A stretch of DNA of 64,000 nucleotides from Auriscalpium vulgare (lineage: Eukaryota > Basidiomycota > Agaricomycetes > Russulales > Auriscalpiaceae). Below the pieces are notes generated by a model. That model was not told the DNA's origin, searched no databases, and worked only from the letters and a program-made list of their open reading frames with translations. Positions 54,988 through 64,000 of the stretch are shown in pieces; within the stretch, counting starts at the first letter, position 1; every line of letters starts with the position of its first letter. The stretch covers positions 3,844,001 through 3,908,000 of the forward strand of contig JAHBBC010000001.1 in assembly GCA_019915015.1 (NCBI GenBank), given 5' to 3'. A program made the translations under genes and the position numbers.

Positions 54988-57481
54988 ATGTCCTTCCCTC
55001 TCACACGCATCGCTACCCCCGCAGACACCCCAAGCCACCACGCCGGTCCTAGCAGTGACATAGACTCCCTCGCTTCCGCCCTTCATAATGCTTTGCAAGG
55101 CATCTCCCGTGCTCAGGCCTCCTCCTCCACCGCCTCCCCGCCCTCCTCCTCCCGTCTACACCACGACGCAGACATGAACAAGAAGGACGACAAGCTCCCC
55201 AACCTCGAGATCGTCCTCGCAGACGACTTCCTCGCCCTCAGCGGCGTCGGCGTAGACGTCGCACCCGCTCTCCTCTCCGGGCACGTCGTTCTCAACCTCG
55301 CAGAGTCCACCTCCCTCAAGAACATCACCCTCGACTTTCGCGGCAAGGCCCGCCTCCCCCCGCCCCAGAACGAGGCGTGCGCACACCCCTCTTCTCCTCT
55401 TTGTCTCTCTGTCCGCTAACACGCGCCGCAGCATCAGCCTCAACAACTCGGGCCTCACCTACCTCGTCTGCAGCCACGAGTGGTCCTTCCTCGAGGGCGA
55501 GCGCAAGCACGCACACACCCTCAAGGCCGGCCGTCACCTCTTCCCCTTCCAGCTCCGCATCGGCGGCTCCCTCCCCTCCAGCATTGCCACCGCCGTCCTC
55601 GGCGGCGCCTCCGTCGCCTACAAGCTGCGCGCCGTCGCCGCCCGCCCCGGCCTCGCCTCCAACCTCACCGCCCAGCTCCCCGTCGCCCTCACCCGCTCCT
55701 TCGCCCCCGAGGCCCTCGAGTACCAGCAGTCCCTCGAGATCGAGAACACATGGCCCGAAAAGCTCATGTACTCCATCATGATCCCCCACAAGGCCTGGGC
55801 CGCCGGCGACACCCTCTCCGCCGTCGTCAAATTCTCCCCGCTCGCCAAGGGCGTCCGCGTCCTCACCGTCCAGACACACGTCAACGAGACCGTCAAGCTC
55901 TACGCCAAGGTCGGCTGGCAGGAGCACACCAAGGCCGTCGCGATCGCGAAGCACGAGATCCAGAACGGCCGCGCCGTCGCCGTCGACCCGCGCCCCCGCG
56001 CGCCGTCCTGGCACAGTCGCAGCACGCCCTCCACGCCCGGCTCGATGACGCCCGCGCTAGGCTCGGGCCACATCAGCCCCCCAATACACACGCCCTACGG
56101 CGTCCCGCAATCCAGCGGATCGACCAGCTCCTACTTTGAGCCAATTGGGGATACTTCGTCCGCGGCCGAGGCCGGCCCGTCCTCGGCGCGCCCCGCACCG
56201 ACACCCGCCTCGAGCTCGCCCAACGCGGCCGGCAGCAGCAGCAGCAGCAGCGACCCCGAGCACTTCGCCACGCACGACGACTTTGAGCTCTCCGAGGAGG
56301 ACGTCGTCACGCAGCTCGATGTGCTCATCCCGCCCTCCGCGACGCCGACGCACTCGCTCGAGCCGATCGTCGTGACGCACCGCGTGCGCTGGTCGATCCT
56401 CATCAAGAACCTCGACGGGCACACGTCCGAGCTGCGCTGCTCGCTGCCGCTGCACGTGCTCGACCCGCGGCTCATCGACGACGCGCGCGCCGCGACCGCG
56501 CAGACGCGCCGCCTGCTGCTCGGCGGCACGGCGACGCCCGAGGACCAGCTCGTCGACCAGGACCTCGAGCTCCCGAGCTACTCGTCGCACGTGCGCGACC
56601 GCGTCGCGAACATGTACCTCCCCACGCAGGCCGTCATGCGCGTCACCAACCCGTGGGTGCAGCAGGGCGTCTCGCCCGTGCAGCTCGACCCACACCACCC
56701 GTCGCCACCCGGCGCGCCCGCGGACCCGCACGCGCTCGAGGCGTCGCATCTGCCGTCCGCGCTCCCGCCGACCGCCGCGGGCCTCGACTACGTCAACTCG
56801 GAGCTGCTGCTTTCGTTGTCCGCCGACGCGCCGCCCGCGCTCGACGCCGCGCTCGCGCCGCCGACGGACGAGCGCTACACGTACCCCGAGACGCTGCCGC
56901 CGACGCGCGCGCCGTCGCCAGACCTCGCGCTCTCGCGCCGCTCGTCCGGCTCGCGCTCGGGCACGTCGACGCCCGCGGAGGCGCCGCCCGGCTCGACGTA
57001 CGTGCACGACCACAGCGCGGCGGCGCGCGGGCTGCACGGGCTGTTCAACACGTCCATGAAGCCGTTCACCTCGCTCCTGCCGTTCCACCACCACAATCAC
57101 AACCACCACGCGCACCACCACGCGCACCACGCTGCGCGCCCGGCGAGCGCGACGGGCACGCGCGGGCAGCCGCCCGTGCAGGTCGTCCCGCCTGTGCTCA
57201 ACACGCCGCACTCGGCGCTGCACCGCGCGTTCACGGAGGTGCCGGACTATGGCATCGCGTCGCGCGGGTTCCTTGGCGGCGTCACCCCGCTCGAGAGCCA
57301 GCAGGGCCTGCCGAGCTACCAGGAGGCCGCCGCGTCCGCGTCCGCGTCGGCGCTCACGCGCTCGCAGAGCGTGCCCGTGGACCTCGCTGCGCTCGCGCAC
57401 CCGCACCCGCACGAGTCGCGCGTGGACGCGCTGCGCCGGGCGGCCAGTCCGCCGGCCGTGCGGCATGTGCTGACGTCGTAG
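54988..57481 (+). CDS. Alpha-arrestin (ubiquitin-ligase adaptor)
   Basis: Two exons, 54988-55376 and 55432-57481 (812 residues). Fungal alpha-arrestins bring the Rsp5 ubiquitin ligase to plasma-membrane transporters and so cause their endocytosis. The arrestin N domain runs from LEIVLADDFLALSGVGVDVA through LSGHVVLNLAESTSLKNITL and YLVCSHEWSFLEGERKHAHT to FPFQLRIGGSLPSSIATAVL; the arrestin C domain includes YSIMIPHKAWAAGDTLSAVV, LTVQTHVNETVKLYAKVGW and, further on, VVTHRVRWSILIKNLDGHTS. Two LPSY words (DLELPSYSSH and QGLPSYQEAA) resemble the PY motifs that bind Rsp5 WW domains. The rest of the C-terminal half is Ser/Pro/Ala-rich with a His-rich run (HHHNHNHHAHHHAHH). Strong GC bias leaves a 482-codon shadow frame on the other strand. 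Confidence 0.9.
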
Positions 57482-57544
57482 CGCGCGCGTGTATTTTGCC
57501 TGCATCTCCGTCTCTCACCGCATTGTCTGTTCAAAGCTTCGCAC

Positions 57545-57580
57545 CATCCATCCATCCATCCATCCATCCACCCATCCACA
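57545..57580. repeat. CATC microsatellite
   Basis: About eight units of CATC/ATCC with one CACC interruption, in the 3' flank of the arrestin gene. Confidence 0.85.
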
Positions 57581-58170
57581 TTCACTATTCTGCTGTATTT
57601 GTGCCTGCATCCGCATAGACGATATTTTCGCCGCTCTGACACGCCCGCCCCCGCCCCGCTCATCGCATTCCGTTCCGGTATTTATCATGATTGGTTGATT
57701 CCATTGGGCTGCTATACCTGCACACAGCACATAATGCTTTTTTTTTGCCCACACGTTGTATTTAGAGTCTTGGACGGCTCGATATCCCTATCCCTATTCC
57801 CCGTACCGTTGCTTGGCTGTTAGCTGTAGGGCCGCGACGTACGTACGTGCGCTTTTTATAGATTGTGTAGAGAAGAAGTGTAGGTGAATTTTGGCATGCG
57901 TCTTCCGTTTGAAAATCCTACGCTCAGCCCGGTTTCCAGGAACGTGATCTAGTGTGGTCGTTATTCCAGTTGATTCAAGTTAGTGGCGCCGTCTGACTCT
58001 ACGTGTACTGAGCGTCTGTCGGTTGTCAGTAGACCAGAGCCGCTGTCGCAGCCTGTCAGATGCAGAATGCTCCAAGGCACCCCCGAGCCTCGGCCTCTTG
58101 ATGTTGATATGTCGAAAACAAGGCCGCCACGAACTTTTGGTATGGCTGTTCAACGCGCTCGTCCGGTGTT

Positions 58171-58185
58171 ATTTAAATATCTGCG
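58171..58185 (+). promoter_or_regulatory. TATA-like box of PriA-like copy D
   Basis: ATTTAAATATCTGCG, about 105 bases before the ATG at 58283; the same word is kept before copy A, and copy B has a close variant. Confidence 0.5.
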
Positions 58186-58282
58186 TTTCCATCATGCGCT
58201 GGGCACCTATTCCCCCTTCCCCTCGGAAACCAGTCGCTCCTTTTCGCTCCTCTCTTTTGCAGCAGCAGAAACCCCGTTCGAA

Positions 58283-59326
58283 ATGCGCCGAGTCGCACGC
58301 ACCCTATTCACACTCGTTTCCTGCGCCGTCGCGGCCGCGCGCGCGTCCTCAGGCTCCGTCCGCACATTGCGCCAACACTTCGCACCCCGCGCGCAGACCG
58401 ACACCTGTGCATACATCCCGTTGGCGCTTATTCCGATTCTGCATATTACTCTGCTCAAGCAGTGCCTTTGCCTCTCCGGCATCCCGGATGCGCTTTCCTC
58501 CAACGTTCAGCTTGCGCCGTTAAACGGGATATATGACAGCTCATTGATAACGGACATACTGACACAGTTGGTGCGCATGCCTTGAGAGTTGTTTGCAAGT
58601 CGCTGATGCTGTCGGTGTTGCGCGGGTGTAGATTGACCATAACAATGACGGGGTGTGCACGTATCCCCCGGGCGTGACGCCTGTCTGCTCGCAGTCCAAC
58701 CCATGCGGGTTCCAGTGCCCCGCGCCGTTAGTTCAACAAGGCTCCCAATGCGTCTGCGCCGCGCCGTACACGTCGTGCAACGGCGTCTGCGACCTCTTCC
58801 CGAACGTACGTGCGCCGCGCAGTTGTGTTTGTGCGCGATGCAGTTGATGCTGACGCGCCTGGACGATTCAGGGCTGCGGCTCGGCCGTTCCTCAGGATCC
58901 GCGCAAGCGCAACGTGCTCGCGGGCCGCTCATTAGGGATCAAAACGCACGCCGAGGCGCAGACGACGTGCCGTGCGGGCGAGACGGTGTGCGGCGTGCCG
59001 CGGGGCTCGCGCGGCTTCGAGTGCCTCGACCTCGCCCGGACGCTGGATAGCTGTGCGTCGCCCGCCGCTCTCGCTGAGCGTCTGAGCTGATTACTTGTGA
59101 TTTGTCTGCAGGTGGCGGCTGCATGTACCCTAGCCCGTTCTTGCTCCCGTCGGAGCAAGGGCCGCAGGGAGAGGACTGCTCAGTGCTCCCGAACGCGCTC
59201 GACGTGGGGTGCGTGGATGGGGGGTGCGTCGTGCGGCGGTGCAAGGCGGGCTACAGCGTTTCGGCGGCGGGCGACGCATGTCAGGCGGACAGTAGTATGG
59301 CACCTCTCGTCGTTCAGCCCCGTTGA
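58283..59326 (+). CDS. PriA-like secreted cysteine-rich protein, copy D
   Basis: Four exons: 58283-58570, 58632-58805, 58872-59052 and 59112-59326; phases 0, 0 and 1 as in the other copies. Signal peptide MRRVARTLFTLVSCAVAAAR; N-terminal part with TDTCAYIPLALIPI and CLCLSGIPDALSSNVQL; Cys-rich module CTYPPGVTPVCSQSNPCGFQ with CVCAAPYTSCNGVCDLFPN; PriA-type module with TVCGVPRGSRGFECLD, DSCGGCMYPSPF, DVGCVDGGCVVRRCKAGYS and a tail ending VVQPR. Reading past the first donor would meet an in-frame TGA, so the GTGCGC donor after TQL is required. Unlike copies A-C it lies on the plus strand, about 39 kb from copy C. It is intact. Confidence 0.87.
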
Positions 59327-60052
59327 ACACGCCACGTCCATCATGTTCATGACTCGATGCAGTACTGTACACTCGATCAGTTGTATACCTTGGGATGCCG
59401 CAGTCGCTCGACGCGTACATATGAGGCGCTCTGTTTGGGCACCCACCGGGTCCATAGCGTCTGGCGACAAGTCCCCAATGCCGCTCTCGAGGCTGGAGAA
59501 GCGGACCTAAGTCTTCACGGTCACCTGATTGTGTGTCAGCTGAGAGCTCGCGATGATCGACTCTACGACGCGTCTACGAACTTGCTTTTGGCTTGTCGCC
59601 AGCTCGTTCAAGTTGCATTGCCCACCGCGCTTTATTCTCGGCCTTGACTTGCGCAGATGTCCCGTCGGCTCCGAGTCGGCGCCGGGCGACCGCCTCTTCA
59701 TCGACGTCGACACCAACCTCATCAAAACCTCATCGTCCCTGTGTTCTTCGCAGTCCTACGCTCAGCTTCACAACCTGCCACAGTCTACTCACCGTCTACA
59801 CTCTCCTCAGCGTCTGTCGCATGCACGTAGATCATAGCCGCTGTCGCAGCCTGTCAGATTCAGAATGCTCCAAGCCTCAAGGCACCCCCGAGCCTCGGCC
59901 TCTTGATGTTGATATGTCGGAAACAAGGCCGTCCCGAACTTTTAATCTAGCTTTTGCGCAGGGTACCTATCCCCCCTTCCTCCCCCCTCTGTCTCCGTGC
60001 ACGGATCCCAGTCGCTCCTTTCGCTCCTCTCCTTCGCAGCAGCCCGCTCGAA
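59327..60052. other. 3' flank of copy D and promoter of copy E
   Basis: 59340-59490 is the shared 3' flank. At 59655-59775 lies the block that is found inverted at 14040-14130. 59840-59940 is the shared upstream block (GCCGCTGTCGCAGCCTGTCA), followed by the promoter of copy E, which lacks the TTAAATATCTG box. Confidence 0.65.
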
Positions 60053-61080
60053 ATGCGCCTCGCACGCACCCTCTTCACACTCGTTTCCTGCGCCGTCGCG
60101 GCCGCGCACGCGTCCTCAGGCTCCGTTCGCACGTTGCGCCAACACGTCGCACCCCGCTCGCAGGTCGACACCTGCGCGTACATCGAGCCCGACACGCTTC
60201 ATGATTATTTCCCCACTACGCCCGAGATGCAGTCGGGCCTGTGCCTTTGCCTCTCCGGCATTCAGAACGCCGTCCAAACCGACTTGTACCTCATCTTATA
60301 CCACGAGTTTTTGGGCAATGCCGTATTGACGGCTGGGCTGACGGACCTGGTGCGCATGCCTTTCGAGTTGTTTGCAAGGCGCTGCTGATGCTGGGTGTAG
60401 ATTGACGATGGTGGGGGCGTGTGCACGTATCCCCCGGGCGCGACGCCGGTCTGCTCGCAGTCCGACCCATGCGGGTTCCAGTGCCCCGCGCCATTAGTTC
60501 AACAAGGCTCCCAATGCGCCTGCGCCGCGCCGTACACGTCGTGCAACGGCGTTTGCGACCTCTTCCCGAACGTACGTGCGCCACACATCTGTGCAGTGAT
60601 GGAGTTGACTCTGACGCGCCTTGACAAATCAGGGCTGCGGTTCGGCCGTTCCTCAGAATCCTCGCAAGCGTAACGTGCTCGCGGGCCGTGCTCTGGGGAT
60701 CACCACGCACGCCGAGGCGCAGACGACGTGCCGTGCGGGCGAGACAGTGTGCGGCGTGCCGCGGGGCTCGCGCGGCTTCGAGTGCCTGGACCTCGCCCGG
60801 ACGCTGGACAGCTGTGGGTCGACCGCCGCTCTGTGCTAATTGCTAATTGCTGATTGATTGGTCTGCAGGTGGCGGTTGCATGTACCCGAGCCCGTTCTTG
60901 CTCCCGTCGGAGCAAGGGCCGCGGGGAGAGGACTGCTCGGTGCTCCCGAACGCGCTCGACGTGGGGTGCGTGTCTGGGGGGTGCGTCGTCCGGCGTTGCA
61001 AGGCGGGCTACAGCGTTTCGGCGGCAGGCGACGCATGTCAGGCGGACAGAGTGGGACCTCTCGTCGTACAGCCCCGATGA
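60053..61080 (+). CDS. PriA-like secreted cysteine-rich protein, copy E
   Basis: Four exons: 60053-60349, 60401-60571, 60633-60813 and 60869-61080. Signal peptide MRLARTLFTLVSCAVAAAHA, then TLRQHVAPRSQVDTCAYIEP, CLCLSGIQNAVQTDLYL, and the Cys-rich module CTYPPGATPVCSQSDPCGFQ with CACAAPYTSCNGVCDLFPN. PriA-type module: KRNVLAGRALGITTHAEAQT, TVCGVPRGSRGFECLD, DSCGGCMYPSPF, DVGCVSGGCVVRRCKAGYS, tail ending VVQPR. It is the tandem neighbour of D, about 730 bases away in the same orientation. The exon 1 pattern (LILYHEFLGNAVLTAGLTDL) resembles copy B (LILYSAVLGTAVVTPGLTNL) more than copy D, so the pairs are not simple duplicates of each other. Confidence 0.87.
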
Positions 61081-61633
61081 ACACGCCACGTCCATCTTGT
61101 TCATGACTCGATGCAGTACTGTAATCTCGATTAATTGTATACCTTCGGACACCGCCGCACTCGCTCGACGCGTACATATGAGCGTTTGGGCACCCACCGG
61201 GTCCATAGCGTCTGGCGACAAGTCCCTGATGCCGCTCGGCGCGCGCGGCGCACCCTGGGGGACTGCGACGGTCAATCTATGATGAAGGTCAACGCGTTCA
61301 ACGTTGGTCGCGTACCTCCCGTCAGGTCCATGACGTATCTTGGTTCGTTTGTCACGTGCTCGATAGACGAGGTGGCAATTGAAATGGAGATGCACGAATT
61401 GTGGTAAAATTCCGTAATCTACGCTGCAGCTAACAACTACTTGTGTAAACGACTTGAATTGAGGGTATATATAGTTCTGAGGTTTTGTGCCCGAGGATGC
61501 AGCCTTAAGCCGGCGCCTATTGACCGTCGATTGCGCGATCGCGCCAATTTCTGTTCACCCAACGAACTCACGATTGAAATGTCTCCGCTCTCAAGCATCC
61601 TCTCGCCACCCCGTGCACCTACTTAACCGTACT
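61081..61633. other. 3' flank of copy E; no gene
   Basis: 61090-61240 is the shared 3' flank of the PriA-like units. Beyond it the sequence becomes AT-richer and leads into the decayed cysteine synthase gene. Confidence 0.55.
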
Positions 61634-62872
61634 ATGGCCTTCCGAGCGGCCGTCAGGAAGTCCGCGCTCTCGCGGGGTTTCACATCTCGAGCTGTGGACG
61701 GTTTCCCTGGCGCCGTCTGAAACACTCCTCTCGTACGCTCTCGCACATTTCTACCACTATTTGCTCTCTCACTCCGTGTCAGATCCTACTCAAAGGCCTA
61801 TCAGAAAAGACAGGCTTCAAAATCTATGGGAAGGCGGAGTTTCAGAACCCAGGAGGTAGCGTGAAGGATCGCGCTGCGCTGGGCGTCATCGAGGATGCAG
61901 AAGCGAGCGGCCGGTGCGTCTCGATCCACTTGTTCGTCTGCGCTATATCCGACCTGTTTCTCCCCGGATGTGCAGGCTAAAGCCTGGCGGAACCGTCGTC
62001 GAGGACACCGCGGGCAACCGTACGGGCATCGGGCTCGCCCACGTCTGCCGCGCGAAGGGCTACCGCTGCGTCATCTACATGCCCAACACGCAGTCGCAGG
62101 AGAAGATCGACCTCCTGCGCAGCGCGAGATGGCAGTGGATGGCTTCGTGTGCGCGACGGGGACGGACGGCACGCTCGTGGGCGTGGGCCGGTACTTGAAG
62201 GAGGCGAGCGACGGGCGCGCGCAGGTGTGGCTCGCGGATCCGCCGGGGAGCGTGCTGTACAGCTACATTGAGAGCGGTGGGAAGCTGAAAGAGCGCAGCG
62301 GGGGGTCGATCACCGAGGGTGCGTCGCACGCTTGCTTTGCTCTCGACACACGCTGACGCGGCGGCAGGCATTGCAGGCCAGGGCCGTATCACGGACAACC
62401 TCGGCACGTTTGTGGATGCGGTGGACGGTGCGCTGCACATTGCAGACACGAAGAGCGTTGCGATGGTGTACGACCTGCTCGACACGGAGGGGCTCTACCT
62501 CGGTGCGAGCTCCGCGCTCAACGTTGTCGCCGCGTACGAGCTTGCGCTCAAACTCGGGCCTGGTGCGTGCTCATCCATGCGCTTTCTCGCTTCTGTGTTC
62601 CTTATGTATGCGCGTGTATAGGAAAGTCGATCGTGACGATTCTGTGCGACAGCGCATATCGCTATCAGAGTCGGCTGTTCTCCAAGACGTGGTTACGGGA
62701 GAAGGGCCTCGAGGACACAATACCGGAACATTTGAAGAAGTATGCAGTGCTAGAGCATTGCGCTTTCGGGAAGCAACTGGCGATGCCTTGTCTCACTATT
62801 TACACATGCATCCGTGTCAGTGACTGTAATAAACGTCGCTCATTCTCAGTCACGATCCCGCAGGTCAAGTGA
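61634..62872 (+). pseudogene. Decayed cysteine synthase (O-acetylserine sulfhydrylase) gene
   Basis: Starts like a mitochondrial cysteine synthase ([20 protein letters not shown], a basic targeting peptide). After an intron comes [20 protein letters not shown] and [19 protein letters not shown] with the PLP lysine, then [40 protein letters not shown] and EKIDLLR. Later parts are [67 protein letters not shown] and TILCDSAYRYQSRLFSKTWL. Three lesions are seen: the GNTPL segment expected before LLKGLSEK is missing; an extra Arg codon splits the substrate loop (GNRTGIG for GNTGIG); and after EKIDLLR at about 62117 roughly 85 codons are gone and the frame changes. The C-terminal end also runs past its usual stop. 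It is unrelated in detail to the MCY1-type gene at 34768. Confidence 0.8.
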
Positions 62873-63763
62873 GCCGCAAGCTGTCATGTTATTATCGCCG
62901 CGAAAGTTGTTGACCACGACCAGCAATCAAATTTATCACACTTACCGCAATCAATAGATATCCGATATATAACCGGAGCCAATATGGGGTACGGCCTCGC
63001 CCATGCTCCGACCATGAAGTACGTGTCGCTGTACTTCACTCTCCACCACAGTTACTGCTCACACTCGCATCCTCCTGTCATAGTGAATATGCTCATTGTT
63101 TTTGGCTCCGTTGCGCAGGTTACAGACGGTGCAAGTGACTGCGCCTTGTCGCACATCAATGTGCCTTCTTGACATGCAAGTTCGCGACAAAGCGTTGCAG
63201 TGCCAGCGAGCGCACCTTACACAGTCATCCACAGAACTCGCCGCGCGTCGGCGTGCCTCTCGGGTCTTGCTATTGTGATACCATCCATTATGTTGGCCAA
63301 GGAGCCGGACTCGCAAGATAACAAAAGGCGCTCGCCACCAAAAACTTTTGTTTAGGTGAGTGCCAAAGCATACTACCTAACAACTGCTGAAGGGCTCGTT
63401 TTCTTGCCGTCGCTCCATAGACAACCATCTTGTCCTTTTGTCTTCTGAGAGAATAGTAAGACAAGTGTGCTTGGATACTGACAGAGCACGCCTGTAGCGA
63501 TGCAAAGCAGACATATAACTACGGAGGTCGCAGAACTACATCCCTACTAATCAACGCGTTCTCAAGGCACTGCATCGGTGAGCATGACTTGTCTCGAGCG
63601 CGAGATGTATGTAACTCACTGGGCGACAGACTACAGAGCCGATTGCGTTGCTCAAAGACACTACTGTCAACCAATGTATGTTCTGCACTTCTGGATCTTC
63701 GCACGCGCTCACGTTCTGGGATATGAACAGATCGTGCTGCATCTACACGCCATACGCCATCCA
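62873..63763. other. Intergenic, nothing recognised
   Basis: AT-richer stretch with only short, conflicting open frames. No promoter element stands out before the gene at 63764. Confidence 0.5.
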
Positions 63764-64000
63764 TGAGTACTCCTCTCCCCAAGGTCACAGTCAATGTGAC
63801 TATCGGCGGCCGTACAACGATCGAAGGTACGCCACTCCCATACTTCGTTCTTAGAGCCCCATACGTATCCAGAAACAGAGCATGAGTTCGAGTCCGACAG
63901 GGAAACGGAGTATGAGCTCGAGTCTGACAGCGATGATGCACTCGACGATGCGACCTCAAACTCGCCCCGCAACGAAAGTGTCGACTTGGCCCGCAATGAA
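63764..64000 (+). CDS. Start of an acidic protein, cut by the right edge
   Basis: ATG at 63764 opens MSTPLPKVTVNVTIGGRTTI. A second piece, open to the edge, reads EPHTYPETEHEFESDRETEY then ELESDSDDALDDATSNSPRN and looks strongly protein-like. Joining the two needs a 28-base intron (GTACGCC to TTCTTAG), which is unusually short, so the true first exon may be different. No family can be named from this part. The opposite strand has a Ser-rich open frame here that I take to be its shadow. Confidence 0.35.

Larger units (their letters stand above)
57482..58282. other. Intergenic; 3' flank of the arrestin gene and promoter of PriA-like copy D
   Basis: An imperfect CATC tetranucleotide run lies at 57545-57580. 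From about 58030 to 58120 stands the upstream block shared with copies A, B and E, and at 58171-58185 the TATA-like box. No gene. Confidence 0.6.

Noticed and set aside
56057..57505. 482-codon open frame on the minus strand opposite the alpha-arrestin gene
   Set aside because: It is almost only Arg, Ala, Gly and Val, as expected from the strongly GC-biased third positions of the arrestin gene, and shows no domain.
11761..60382. GC-AG introns in the PriA-like genes (TTTGCAAGT as donor)
   Set aside because: Using that donor breaks the frame of exon 2, and copy D has a TGA before it. The GTGCGC/GTCCGT donor some 20-30 bases earlier gives phase 0 in all five copies.

Overview
This is nuclear DNA of a filamentous basidiomycete, most likely a mushroom-forming Agaricomycete. 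The genes are dense, GC-rich and interrupted by many 45-65 base introns, some with exons of only 5-8 bases. The gene content fits: a DUF6535 membrane protein, an F-box/LRR protein, PriA-type cysteine-rich secreted proteins, a pepsin-like protease, and a hAT element with Agaricomycete-style transposase. I saw no rRNA, tRNA or CRISPR array. All gene models are my own hand splicing.

Layout, left to right. 1-10.1 kb: a fragment of a hydrophobic protein at the edge (-), a BCS1-like AAA ATPase (-), a 2.7 kb gene-free stretch with a 198-base tandem duplication, a sugar-porter MFS transporter (+), and a secreted aspartic protease with a GPI-like tail (-). 11-19.6 kb: three copies (A, B, C, all -) of a PriA-like gene, interleaved with a membrane protein carrying five PAM2-like motifs (+) and an F-box/LRR protein (+). 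21-45 kb: a conserved housekeeping block with DEG1/PUS3 (+), NHP6-type HMG-box (+), a type-B carboxylesterase (+), CTR9 (-), ADA2 (+), a membrane-anchored cysteine synthase (-), a LYAR-type zinc-finger protein (+), ATG3 (+) and a DUF6535 protein (+). 45-54.6 kb: a gene-poor stretch followed by a complete 5.3 kb hAT transposon at 49308-54636, with terminal inverted repeats and a perfect 8-base target duplication. 55-61 kb: an alpha-arrestin (+) and two more PriA-like copies (D, E, both +). 61.6-64 kb: a decayed cysteine synthase gene and the start of an acidic protein cut by the window edge.

The most unusual item is the transposon. Its single long gene joins an N-terminal Ulp1/SUMO-protease-like domain, with H304, D321, Q358 and C364 in yeast-Ulp1 spacing, in frame to a zinc-finger hAT transposase. 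One 62-base intron separates the two parts. An A-AAA-AAG heptamer sits exactly where the reading frame shifts by -1, so the element either uses frameshifting or has begun to decay.

The second is the 515-residue membrane protein with five PAM2-like motifs, which would be expected to recruit poly(A)-binding protein to a membrane. The third is the PriA-like family: five apparently intact copies share promoter and 3' flanks, stand in opposite orientation at the two ends of the window, and lie about 39 kb apart. The housekeeping genes pair naturally. CTR9 (Paf1 complex) and ADA2 (SAGA) share a 621-base divergent promoter, and the cysteine synthase and LYAR-type genes share a 462-base one.
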